Shown: positions 7,433 to 14,699 of the stretch, piece after piece
Position numbering within the stretch: the first letter of the stretch is position 1
Layout: every line of letters begins with the position of its first letter
NCBI GenBank assembly: GCA_029821415.1
Contig: JALGTJ010000008.1
Span: 1-14,699 of the forward strand
From: Candidatus Zipacnadia bacterium
GTDB lineage: Bacteria; Armatimonadota; Zipacnadia; Zipacnadales; Zipacnadaceae
Length of the DNA stretch: 14,699 bases
Reading direction: 5' to 3'
Made by a program: the position numbers and the translations under genes
Notes under the pieces: generated by a model
Database searches by the model: none
What the model saw: only the letters and a program-made list of their open reading frames with translations
Told to the model about the DNA's origin: nothing

Positions 7433-8203
7433 GTGAGGATTGTGGGCATAATACCAGCCCGCTATCGGGCGACGCGTCTACCTGGCAAAGTATTGGCTGA
7501 CATAGCTGGTAAGACAATGATTGAACACGTCTACCAACGCGCCAGCCGGGCACAGAGTCTTGATGAGCTGCTTGTTGCCACTGACGACGAGCGGATTGCG
7601 CAGGTCGTCCAGGACTTTGGCGGCCAGGTGGTCATGACCTCACCGGAGCACAAATCCGGCAGCGATCGTATTGCAGAGGTAGCTGAGGACCTTCAATGCG
7701 ATATAGTAGTCAATATCCAGGGCGACGAACCGCTGATTGAGCCGGCGGCGATAGATGCTCTGACCAGCCCGTTTGCAACTGTCCGCGAGCTACGAATGAG
7801 CACGTTGGCAACTCGACTGGAAGATTACAGCAATCACCTTAAGCCTTCGGTGGTGAAGGTGGTAGTAGACAAAGAAGGCTTCGCCCTGTACTTTTCGCGT
7901 GCTCCCATCCCCCACTTTCGGCTTGACAGCTCCGCCAAGTGGCCTGATAATAGGCCCAGACAACACCCGCAGTCGGGATTGTGGCCGCTGCGTCACCTCG
8001 GGCTGTATGCGTATACGCGTCCGACTTTGTTGTGGCTATCATCGCTGCCACAAACGCCCCTGGAAGTTACCGAGGGACTTGAACAGTTGCGGGCGCTGGA
8101 AAACGGCTGTCGAATCAAGGTGATAGAGGTAGAATACCAGTCCATTTCGGTAGACACACCCGAAGACCTTGAATTGGTGCGAGAAATCATGGAGGAACAA
8201 TAA
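7433..8203 (+). CDS. kdsB: 3-deoxy-manno-octulosonate cytidylyltransferase KdsB (CMP-KDO synthetase)
   Basis: KdsB activates KDO with CTP to CMP-KDO for transfer onto lipid A in lipopolysaccharide synthesis. It starts at GTG 7433 behind AGGAGA (7417-7422) and is 256 residues long. Diagnostic motifs are IPARYRATRLPGK (7-19), the ATDDERI segment, SGSDR (75-79), NIQGDEP (94-100), YFSRAPIP (153-160), HLGLYAY and PLEVTEGLEQLRALENG. About ten extra residues (near 166-182) lie between the YFSR and HLGLY motifs compared with the form I recall. Its stop shares a base with the kdsA start (TAATG). Together with kdsA and kdsD this is the main evidence that the organism has an outer membrane with KDO. Confidence 0.96.
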   Translation: MRIVGIIPARYRATRLPGKVLADIAGKTMIEHVYQRASRAQSLDELLVATDDERIAQVVQDFGGQVVMTSPEHKSGSDRIAEVAEDLQCDIVVNIQGDEPLIEPAAIDALTSPFATVRELRMSTLATRLEDYSNHLKPSVVKVVVDKEGFALYFSRAPIPHFRLDSSAKWPDNRPRQHPQSGLWPLRHLGLYAYTRPTLLWLSSLPQTPLEVTEGLEQLRALENGCRIKVIEVEYQSISVDTPEDLELVREIMEEQ

Positions 8204-9039
8204 TGCCACCTGGCAAGGTGCGACAAATTGAGCTGGCTGATGGCAAATTCTGTATCGGTGGCGCCCACCTTGCACTTATTGCAGGCCCTTGCTTAGTGGA
8301 AGACTACGATACTACCGTTGACATCGCCCGGCGCTTGGCAGAATTGGCCAGCTCACTGGAGATGCCCTTAATATTCAAGTCCTCCTATGACAAGGCCAAC
8401 CGCACCTCGGTAAGCTCGCCACGCGGGCCGGGATGGCGTGAGGGACTGAAGATTCTGGCCGCCGTGAAAGAGGCCAGCGGTCTGCCGCTGCTCACCGACG
8501 TGCATGAGACGGCGCAGGTGGCCGAGGCAGCTCAGGTGGCAGATATTCTGCAGATTCCTGCCTTTTTGTCCCGGCAGACCGATTTGCTGGTCGAAGCGGG
8601 ACGTAGCGGCCGACCCGTCAACATCAAGAAGGGGCAATTCCTCTCCCCCGCCGAGATCCAGCACGCAATTGCCAAGGTCACCTCCACAGGCAACCAGGAC
8701 GTAATAGTCACCGAGCGCGGCACCAGTTTTGGCTACAACAACCTGGTGGTTGATATGCGAGGGCTGGCCATAATGCGAAGTTTTGGCTATCCCGTTGTCT
8801 TTGATGCCACCCACAGTGTGCAACTGCCAGGTGGGGCAGGTGGTGCTTCCGGCGGTCAGCGCCAGTTCGTCGCTCCGCTGGCTCGAGCCGCAGTAGCTGC
8901 CGGCGTGGATGGCATCTTCCTGGAAGTTCATCCGCAACCTGACGAAGCGCCCTGTGACGGGCCCAACATGGTGCCGCTTAATGAACTGTCATCCCTACTG
9001 GAGAAGCTGCTGGCGATTCACGAGGCAGCCTGGGGTTAA
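8203..9039 (+). CDS. kdsA: 2-dehydro-3-deoxyphosphooctonate aldolase KdsA (KDO 8-phosphate synthase, metal-dependent class)
   Basis: KdsA condenses phosphoenolpyruvate with arabinose 5-phosphate to give KDO 8-phosphate. The 278-residue protein is full length, with FKSSYDKANRTS, RGPG, LTDVHE, IQIPAFLSRQTDLL, KKGQFLSP, ERGTSFGYNNLVVD and DATHSVQLPGG. Cys30 (IAGPC), His204, Glu241 and Asp252 match the four metal ligands of the Aquifex enzyme; in the metal-independent Escherichia coli enzyme the Cys is Asn. This one is therefore predicted to need a divalent metal. It begins at the last base of the kdsB stop and ends 6 nt before kdsD, so the three genes are almost certainly co-translated. Confidence 0.97.
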   Translation: MPPGKVRQIELADGKFCIGGAHLALIAGPCLVEDYDTTVDIARRLAELASSLEMPLIFKSSYDKANRTSVSSPRGPGWREGLKILAAVKEASGLPLLTDVHETAQVAEAAQVADILQIPAFLSRQTDLLVEAGRSGRPVNIKKGQFLSPAEIQHAIAKVTSTGNQDVIVTERGTSFGYNNLVVDMRGLAIMRSFGYPVVFDATHSVQLPGGAGGASGGQRQFVAPLARAAVAAGVDGIFLEVHPQPDEAPCDGPNMVPLNELSSLLEKLLAIHEAAWG

Positions 9040-9045
9040 ACTGAT

Positions 9046-10029
9046 ATGACGGAGCAAGAAATTCTTGAACAAGCACGCAGAACCTTGGCGATCGAAGCCG
9101 ATGCGGTAAGCCGCCTATCTGAGCGGCTTGACGCGCAGTTCGTCAAAGCGGTCCAGCTTTTGCTGACAATGGAGGGGCGGGCCGTGCTATCGGGCATCGG
9201 CAAATCGGGAGCGGTGGCTCGCAAGCTGGCTGGCACACTGGCCAGCACCGGCACTCCCGCCTTCTTTATGCATCCCGCTGAGGCTATGCACGGCGATCTG
9301 GGCATGGTTACTGGAACTGACGTGCTCATTGTGGTATCTAACAGTGGCGAGACCGATGAAATATTAAACCTTCTGCCGCCAGTCAAACGACGTGGAGCTG
9401 CCATTATCAGCATTTGCGGCCGGCCCTCTTCAACACTGGCAGAAGAAGCTGACATAGCGCTGGATGCCTCAGTCGAGCAAGAGGCCTGCCCGTTGGGCCT
9501 GTCTCCCACCGCCAGTACCACAGCACAAATGGCCTTAGGTGATGCGCTAGCTATGGCCACTATGGCAGCACGGGGCTTCACCATAGAGGAATACGGCTCC
9601 AGCCATCCACTGGGCACTCTGGGTCGCAAGGTGCTGCTGCGCGTGCGGGATCTGATGCATTCGGGGGCGGACAACCCAACGGTGCCGACCTCGGCGACAG
9701 TCCTGGAAGCGCTACTGGCTATGAGCAATGCGACATTGCGCGGAGTCGTCAGCGTGGTGGATGAAACTGGTTATCTTCAGGGTCTGTTTACCGACGGTGA
9801 TTTCCGGCGGATTATGCCCCAGGTCAGAGATCGGAACGAAATAATGGAGTGGCCGGTATCCAAAATGATGACGACTAATCCCACTACTATCGGACCTGAT
9901 GCCCTGGCGGCAGAAGCCGCCCGAATTATGGACGAACGAGAGTTTGACAATATTCCTGTAGTTGACGAACAGGGCCGCGCCGTAGGCATATTGGATGTTC
10001 AGGATCTAATGAAGGCCGGCCTACTATAG
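9046..10029 (+). CDS. kdsD: Arabinose-5-phosphate isomerase KdsD (KpsF/GutQ family; SIS plus two CBS domains)
   Basis: KdsD converts ribulose 5-phosphate to arabinose 5-phosphate, the substrate of KdsA next door. The 327-residue length is standard. An N-terminal SIS sugar-isomerase domain shows GIGKSG (50-55), HPAEAMHGDLGM, SNSGETDE (98-105) and SPTASTT. His187 in SSHPLGTLGRK corresponds to the catalytic His of E. coli KdsD. Two CBS domains follow (about 203-258 and 272-326), with LFTDGDFRR and IPVVDEQGRAVGILD, as is usual for this family. Family members also occur in capsule and glucitol pathways, but the kdsB-kdsA context supports a role in LPS. A kdsC phosphatase gene, which often follows, is not here. 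Confidence 0.96.
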   Translation: MTEQEILEQARRTLAIEADAVSRLSERLDAQFVKAVQLLLTMEGRAVLSGIGKSGAVARKLAGTLASTGTPAFFMHPAEAMHGDLGMVTGTDVLIVVSNSGETDEILNLLPPVKRRGAAIISICGRPSSTLAEEADIALDASVEQEACPLGLSPTASTTAQMALGDALAMATMAARGFTIEEYGSSHPLGTLGRKVLLRVRDLMHSGADNPTVPTSATVLEALLAMSNATLRGVVSVVDETGYLQGLFTDGDFRRIMPQVRDRNEIMEWPVSKMMTTNPTTIGPDALAAEAARIMDEREFDNIPVVDEQGRAVGILDVQDLMKAGLL

Positions 10030-10056
10030 GTACTGTCGTGGCGGCACCAATATTTC

Positions 10057-10785
10057 ATGACATCCGTCACCTTGCTCCATACCGCCGATATGCACAACCG
10101 CCTGACCGCGCAGGCAGCGGAGCAACTGCATGAGATCCGGGAGCAAAACCATGCGCTGCTGCTCGATTCCGGCGACGCGATCGGAGCACTCAATGTCACC
10201 GTGAGACGCTCCGAGCCGATCATTGAACTAATGAACATTTCCGGCTATACAGCAATGGCCATCGGCAATCGCGAATACTTTTTCCGCAAGTGGGGCATGG
10301 TCCACAAGACTCGTGCGGCGGCGTTTACCATACTCAGTGCCAACATTCAGCCGGTGCGAGGAGATATGGGCCACATCAAGCGGTGGACAACGGTAACAGC
10401 TCCCGATGGCAGCCGCGTGGGCCTGTTCGGGCTGACCCCGACGATGATTGCGCCGGGGAGCTGGGTAGAGCGACTGTCGGATATGCGCTTCCTTCCCTGG
10501 AAGCAGGCAGCGCAGCAGGCCGTAACTGCGCTGCGTGGGCAGGTGGACTGGGTGATAGCACTTAGCCACCTGGGCCAGCAGCGCGACCAGCGGCTGCTGG
10601 AGCTCTTTCCGCAAATTGACGTGATACTCGGCGGGCACAGCCATCCGCAGATAACCAAAATAGAAGAGCTGTCGGGGACACTGACCAGCTATCCTCGTCC
10701 CTATGCCAAGGAAGCTGTGCTTATCACGTTGGGCAAACAGCAAGATGCAATTCATTATGATAGCCGCGTGATTGAGCTATTATGA
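10057..10785 (+). CDS. UshA-like calcineurin-fold metallophosphatase, cytoplasmic, with altered catalytic motif
   Basis: The 242-residue product has the metal-binding framework of the 5'-nucleotidase N-terminal domain: D11 and H13 (TADMHN), D40 (LDSGD), N71 (GNREYF), H171 (SHLG) and H194/H196 (GGHSH), plus a LLSAN-like segment (TILSANI). It ends where the UshA catalytic domain would, lacks the C-terminal substrate-specificity domain, and has no signal peptide, so it should be cytoplasmic. In UshA the GNHE motif supplies a catalytic His paired with an Asp three residues on; here these are Arg72 and Phe75. It may act on another substrate or use another proton donor. It lies 27 nt after kdsD, with a weak ribosome-binding site, and overlaps coaX by 4 nt. 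Substrate unknown. Confidence 0.85.
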   Translation: MTSVTLLHTADMHNRLTAQAAEQLHEIREQNHALLLDSGDAIGALNVTVRRSEPIIELMNISGYTAMAIGNREYFFRKWGMVHKTRAAAFTILSANIQPVRGDMGHIKRWTTVTAPDGSRVGLFGLTPTMIAPGSWVERLSDMRFLPWKQAAQQAVTALRGQVDWVIALSHLGQQRDQRLLELFPQIDVILGGHSHPQITKIEELSGTLTSYPRPYAKEAVLITLGKQQDAIHYDSRVIELL

Positions 10786-11570
10786 GCTGGATCTGGTATG
10801 CTGACGTGGGCAACTGCACTGTGCACGCAGCCGCCTGGACGGGAAATCAATGGCAAGCACCGGTGCGAGTGCCAGTTAACCTTCTCGGCTCGGCCGCAGG
10901 CGACAAGGTACTGCTGACTGCGCTGGAAGAGGCGGGACTAAGGGCAGTAGATTGTGAGAAGGCGGTCCTATGCGTTAGCTCGCCGGCGCGCAGAAGCCAG
11001 GTAGAGCAATTCGCCGTCAATCAGCTTGAAACGGACGTGGCAGTCGCCGGCGACGATTTCCCGGTGCCGATGGCCACTGACTACTACGATCCGACCCAAA
11101 TCGGGGTGGATCGGTTGCTGAACGCGTTAGCAGCTATCGAAAAGGTGGGCAAGCCGTGCGTGGTGGTTGATTTCGGCTCTTGCCTGACCTGTGACGCAAT
11201 AACGCGGCAGGGCGTGCTAACCGCCGGAGCAATTGCCGCCGGGCTTCCGGTAATGAAAGAAGGACTCATGAGTTCAATTCCGCATCTGCGAGATGCGGTG
11301 CAACAGGCACTTGAGCAGCCTGGCACTGCCGTGCCGGTGGGGCGCAGTACCACCGAGGGATTATCGCTCGGCCTGATTCAGGGCCTGGCGGGCAGCGCCA
11401 ACCGACTGATCAATATCATGCACCAGAACGTAGGCCACAATGCTCCGGTAGTAGCCACTGGAGGGGATATGCACTTAGTTATGCCACACTGCGAAGCTCA
11501 AATGATTGCGGACGAAATGCTTACCCTCAACGGGTTACGCTTAGCCTACGAGGCCTCACAAGCCGGCTGA
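10782..11570 (+). CDS. coaX: Type III pantothenate kinase CoaX, divergent
   Basis: CoaX phosphorylates pantothenate, the first step of coenzyme A synthesis, and belongs to the ASKHA fold. The start ATG overlaps the upstream stop (ATGA), suggesting coupled translation. The 262-residue protein has the phosphate-binding Asp8 in ADVGNCT, the pantothenate-site YYDPTQIGVDR block (101-111) with the presumed catalytic Asp110, and D130 at the second phosphate loop VVDFGSCLTCD. A TGG (226-228) and a C-terminal TLNGLRLAYE follow. It departs from the usual family at the second loop (normally close to DFGTATTFD) and at the GGxIxPG motif (here AGAIAAG). The kinase call is probable, but a CoaX-like protein with another role is possible. 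Confidence 0.82.
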   Translation: MSWIWYADVGNCTVHAAAWTGNQWQAPVRVPVNLLGSAAGDKVLLTALEEAGLRAVDCEKAVLCVSSPARRSQVEQFAVNQLETDVAVAGDDFPVPMATDYYDPTQIGVDRLLNALAAIEKVGKPCVVVDFGSCLTCDAITRQGVLTAGAIAAGLPVMKEGLMSSIPHLRDAVQQALEQPGTAVPVGRSTTEGLSLGLIQGLAGSANRLINIMHQNVGHNAPVVATGGDMHLVMPHCEAQMIADEMLTLNGLRLAYEASQAG

Positions 11571-11592
11571 AATAGTCAGAAACCAAACGTCT

Positions 11593-12540
11593 ATGAAGCA
11601 CATACTCAGCGTTAGTCTGGGATCGTCCAGGCGGGACAAGTCCGTCCAGAAAGAGATTCTGGGCGAGCAATTTCTGATTGAGCGTCGGGGTACTGACGGC
11701 GACCTGAAGCGCTTTGGCCAGTATCTAATTGAGAACGACGGAAAAGTTGACTATCTGTGCGTAGGCGGCACCAACCTGGGACTGCACTGGGCCGGGCGCT
11801 TCTACGGCTTTCGTGACATCGAACGCATCGTCAGACACATAAAGCAGACGCCGGTGGTAGACGGCGCCGGCCTGAAGAACTCGCTTGAGCGGGAAACAAT
11901 ACAAATGTTGCAGAATCAAGGCATAGTGGACTTCACCACTGCTAATATCCTCATTACCTGTGCAACCGATCGCTTCGGGATGACCGAGGCGATCTGCGAG
12001 CTATCTTCCAATTACATACTGGGAGACCTGATGTTCAATGTAGGGATACCAATTCCCCTGCACAGCACCCGCTCGGTTGACATCCTGGCCCCCTTACTGC
12101 TCCCGATCCTGAGACGGATACCGTTTAGGTGGCTCTATCCGACGGGTAGCAAGCAGGACAACGTCCGACCCAAATACCAACACTATTACCACTGGGCGGA
12201 TGTGATTGCCGGCGATTTTCTCATCATCGGCCAGTATCTGCCCGCGCGCTTGCCCGGCAAGATAATCATCACCAACACAACCACCCAAGATGACGTCGAG
12301 GCGTTACGCAGCCGGGGTGTGCACCTGTTGATAACCACCACTCCGGTCATAGAGGGGCGCAGCTTTGCCACTAACGTGATGGAAGGCGTCTTTCTGAGTC
12401 TGATGGGCAAGCAGCCCGGGCAGGCCAGCGCCACTGACTATCTGGAGATGGCGCGGCGAATTGGCTGGCAGCCGGAGATACGCGAACTGAATCCACCCAC
12501 AGTTCTATCACCAAGTGAAGGTAGGTCCGATAGTGACTAA
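11593..12540 (+). CDS. Conserved protein of the family labelled 'quinate 5-dehydrogenase' in databases; function unproven
   Basis: The 315-residue protein has conserved-looking blocks: an N-terminal SVSLGSSRRD, VVDGAGLKNSLER (88-100), DRFGM (126-130), GDLMF (144-148), FRWLYPTGSKQ (178-188), DVIAGDF and TTTPVIEGRSFATNVME (248-264). I recall this pattern from Firmicutes-type proteins carried under the name 'quinate 5-dehydrogenase', but I know of no experimental proof and see no classical GxGxxG dinucleotide-binding motif. There is no signal peptide; a hydrophobic stretch near 163-173 is too short to call a membrane segment. No good ribosome-binding site precedes ATG 11593. Its end overlaps the next gene by 8 nt (GTGACTAA), so the two are probably made together. 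Confidence 0.7.
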   Translation: MKHILSVSLGSSRRDKSVQKEILGEQFLIERRGTDGDLKRFGQYLIENDGKVDYLCVGGTNLGLHWAGRFYGFRDIERIVRHIKQTPVVDGAGLKNSLERETIQMLQNQGIVDFTTANILITCATDRFGMTEAICELSSNYILGDLMFNVGIPIPLHSTRSVDILAPLLLPILRRIPFRWLYPTGSKQDNVRPKYQHYYHWADVIAGDFLIIGQYLPARLPGKIIITNTTTQDDVEALRSRGVHLLITTTPVIEGRSFATNVMEGVFLSLMGKQPGQASATDYLEMARRIGWQPEIRELNPPTVLSPSEGRSDSD

Positions 12541-13527
12541 ATTTGCCTTCATAATCCACCCGCTTACCGTCGAGGATATAGCTCGCAAATACCGGTGGGC
12601 TACGTGGGTACCATCGCGCCTTCTTGCAGGGTTACTCAGCAGGGCCCCAGCCAGAAAGATCAGCGAGATTACTGGAATCCGCTCCGCAACCGGAGCCGAG
12701 ACCAGCGGATGGTTTGTCGCCTGCCCTTTGACTGCCCAGCAACTGGTCAACGCTAACCCTCAGCACGCTATCACCAAGATCATTGAGGCCGGGCGCGTAG
12801 CCGAGCAATTGGGTGCACAGATCGTCGGGCTGGGCGCGTTCACAGCGAACAGCTATACGGTCTTCACTGCTGTAGAAGGGGTACTGGAGGCTGCCCGTCA
12901 GGTGGGTATAGAGTCAAATCAGGCTCATACTGCGGTGCTCGGTGCCAGCGGCTCAATTGGCCGGGTATGCGCACACCTACTGGCCCCCCAAGTAGGCTCA
13001 CTTGTCCTGGCTGGCCGACGCTACGAACCACTTGAGCAGGTGGCTGCCGAACTGGATCAGCACAATAAGAGAATTGACATTACTACAGACGTCGCCGAGG
13101 CACTATCTCACGCTGACTTGGTAGTCACAGTGACCTCGGCGGTGGAGGCCATTATCCATCCTGAAATGCTGAAGCCCGGAGCAGTTATATGCGATGTAGC
13201 CCGCCCCCGCGACGTCTCACGTGCGGTAGCTGACAAGCGAAAAGATGTGCTGGTCATAGAAGGTGGAGTGGTGAAGGTACCCGGCCAAGTCCAGTTCAAT
13301 TTTGACTTCGGCTTCCCACCCCAAACGGCCTATGCCTGCATGGCTGAGACGATGATCAGCTCGACGTAGACAAGGTCAGAGAGATTGGTCAGTTGGCTGA
13401 GAAGCACGGATTCCACTTGACAGGGTTCCGTTCGTTCGAGCAGGTGGTGAGCCAGGAACAAATTCAACGAGTACGAGACTTGAGACAGCGCAACAAACAA
13501 CAGATATCGGACCATCGCAGTCCATAG
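12533..13527 (+). pseudogene. AAR-like (acyl-ACP reductase-like / shikimate-dehydrogenase-like) NAD(P)-binding protein, disrupted
   Basis: The start is GTG 12533 with AAGGTAGG (12518-12525) upstream, overlapping the preceding stop. The N-terminus, the ITG block, AITKIIEAGRVAEQLG and GLGAFT resemble cyanobacterial long-chain acyl-ACP reductase. A Rossmann loop GASGSIG sits at 137-143, and Cys269 in YACMAET aligns with the catalytic Cys of AAR. Two losses are apparent. Near 12844 GAFT runs directly into ANSYTV, lacking some 20 or more residues (in frame) before the conserved TGN motif. Near 13355 the frame breaks, so the protein stops at TAG 13367 after 278 residues. The missing C-terminus continues in another frame from about 13357 (QLDVDKVREIGQLAEKHGF) to TAG 13525, implying loss of about 45 nt. 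It is a decayed gene or an assembly error. Confidence 0.72.
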
Positions 13528-13538
13528 GAGAAGCAACT

Positions 13539-14699
13539 ATGCCGGAGACCTCCGATGAATACCAGCGTAGGCTGGCGAAGTTTCAAGAACTGAGACATAA
13601 GGGCCAGGACCCTTTCAGTTACCACTCATATCGGCGCACGCACTCCAGTAAGCAATTGCAGGAGAGCTTCGCAGAGCTTGAAGGGCAAGTAGTCTCCGTA
13701 GCCGGACGGCTAATAGCAATGCGCAGCCATGGCAAGTCTACATTTGCCGACTTGCAGGATGGCAGCGGGACCATTCAAATTCACGCCCGAGTAGATGTGC
13801 TGGGCGAAGAGCGGTACGAAGATTGCTGTGAATTAGACCTGGGTGATATAGTCGGTGTCAGCGGCGAGCTATTTGCAACCCGCACCGGCGAAGTAACAAT
13901 CCGTTGCGAGGAGTTCGTGCTATTGGCCAAGGCACTACGGCCACTGCCCGAGAAATTTCACGGCCTGCAAAACCCGGAGCTACGTTATCGACAACGGTAC
14001 CTCGATCTGCTCGCCAATGAACAAGTCAAAGAGGTCTTTGCGACGCGGAGCCGCATAATCAAGGCAGCACGCAATTACCTGACTGAACACGATTTTCTGG
14101 AGGTGGAAACGCCGGTTCTGCAACCGGTCTACGGCGGCGCAGCAGCCCGGCCCTTCACAACCCATCATAATGCGCTGAATATGCAGTTGTACATGCGCAT
14201 CGCCCCGGAGTTGTACCTGAAACGGCTAATCATCGGCGGCTGCGAACGCGTCTTTGAAATCGGACGAGTCTTCCGTAATGAGGGCATAGACACGCGCCAC
14301 AACCCCGAGTTCACTATTCTGGAAGCCTACCAGGCATACGCCGACTATGAGGATATGATGAAGCTGACCGAAAACCTGGTGGCGGCGATGTGCCGGGCAG
14401 TGCACGGAGGGCTTACCTTCACCTACCAAGGAAAAGAGATTGACCTGAGTCCGCCGTGGCGACGAATACCGTTACTGGAGGCTATTAAGGCGTACAGCGG
14501 CGTAGAGTTAACCGATCTGACGGATACCGAGGCAGCTTGCCGACAGGCTATCAAAGCTGGCCTGGAGCCGGAAAGATTGGCGGGGCAGCCGATAGGTTAT
14601 ATCATTGACAAGCTGTGTGACCGGTTTGTGCAGCCAAATCTCATTCAGCCCACATTCATCATCGACTATCCGGTGGAGATTTCGCCGCTGGCCAAGCGC
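13539..14699 (+). CDS. lysS: Lysyl-tRNA synthetase LysS (class II), 3'-partial
   Basis: LysS charges tRNA-Lys with lysine. The frame opens at ATG 13539 behind AGGAG (13526-13530) and runs in frame off the window end, giving 387 of an expected roughly 490-500 residues. The N-terminal OB-fold anticodon-binding domain covers about 50-135 (VAGRLIAMRSHGKSTFADLQD). The catalytic domain shows the LRYRQRYLDLL linker, motif 1 FLEVETPVL (186-194), LYMRIAPELYLKRL, and motif 2 GRVFRNEGIDTRHNPEFT (242-259). It ends with DYPVEISPLAKR, a LysS signature; motif 3 lies beyond the window. The stop of the remnant frame upstream (13525-13527) falls within this ribosome-binding site, so lysS was probably co-transcribed with that gene. 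Confidence 0.97.
   Translation, partial: MPETSDEYQRRLAKFQELRHKGQDPFSYHSYRRTHSSKQLQESFAELEGQVVSVAGRLIAMRSHGKSTFADLQDGSGTIQIHARVDVLGEERYEDCCELDLGDIVGVSGELFATRTGEVTIRCEEFVLLAKALRPLPEKFHGLQNPELRYRQRYLDLLANEQVKEVFATRSRIIKAARNYLTEHDFLEVETPVLQPVYGGAAARPFTTHHNALNMQLYMRIAPELYLKRLIIGGCERVFEIGRVFRNEGIDTRHNPEFTILEAYQAYADYEDMMKLTENLVAAMCRAVHGGLTFTYQGKEIDLSPPWRRIPLLEAIKAYSGVELTDLTDTEAACRQAIKAGLEPERLAGQPIGYIIDKLCDRFVQPNLIQPTFIIDYPVEISPLAKR

Noticed and set aside
7899..8123. Small plus-strand ORF inside kdsB
   Set aside because: Out of frame within an intact, well-conserved kdsB; composition is that of a shadow frame.
13345..13372. Programmed -1 frameshift in the AAR-like gene
   Set aside because: No slippery sequence is present (GATGATC), and a segment of the family is missing at the same point, so deletion or sequence error explains it better.

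Overview
The window is densely packed, with every gene on the + strand and a moderately GC-rich sequence. It reads as housekeeping DNA of a bacterium with an outer membrane. kdsB-kdsA-kdsD make and activate KDO, the inner-core sugar of lipopolysaccharide. The flanking gene order (purE-purF-purM, dnaJ-prmA-rsmE, coaX near lysS) resembles Firmicutes and related lineages. A diderm Firmicutes-like or Armatimonadota-like lineage would fit, but I cannot name a taxon from sequence alone.

Layout. (1) 1-4045 is a purine-biosynthesis cluster: a 5'-truncated and internally broken purD, then purE, purF (Fe-S type) and purM. (2) 4042-4266 holds a near-consensus sigma-70-type promoter whose -35 box overlaps the purM stop codon, followed by a leader of about 190 nt with several possible helices and a six-codon upstream ORF. 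(3) 4267-7418 is rpoZ, dnaJ, prmA and rsmE: transcription, protein folding, and ribosomal protein and rRNA methylation. (4) 7433-10029 is kdsB, kdsA and kdsD, for KDO synthesis and activation. (5) 10057-11570 is a UshA-like metallophosphatase with an altered active site, overlapping a divergent type III pantothenate kinase (coaX). (6) 11593-13527 is a tightly coupled pair of poorly characterised genes: one from a family I recall under the label 'quinate 5-dehydrogenase', and one resembling the cyanobacterial acyl-ACP reductase AAR but disrupted. (7) 13539 to the end is the first 387 codons of lysS.

How the genes work together. PurD, PurF, PurM and PurE act at the start and middle of de novo purine synthesis. 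KdsD supplies arabinose 5-phosphate to KdsA, which makes KDO 8-phosphate; after dephosphorylation KdsB activates KDO with CTP. No KdsC phosphatase is visible, and an uncharacterised phosphatase-fold gene sits just downstream of kdsD.

The main oddities are two genes that carry apparent deletions of conserved blocks (purD; the AAR-like gene, twice), the structured leader before rpoZ, and the conserved-looking gene pair before lysS. No tRNA, rRNA, CRISPR array, insertion sequence or convincing Rho-independent terminator was seen.
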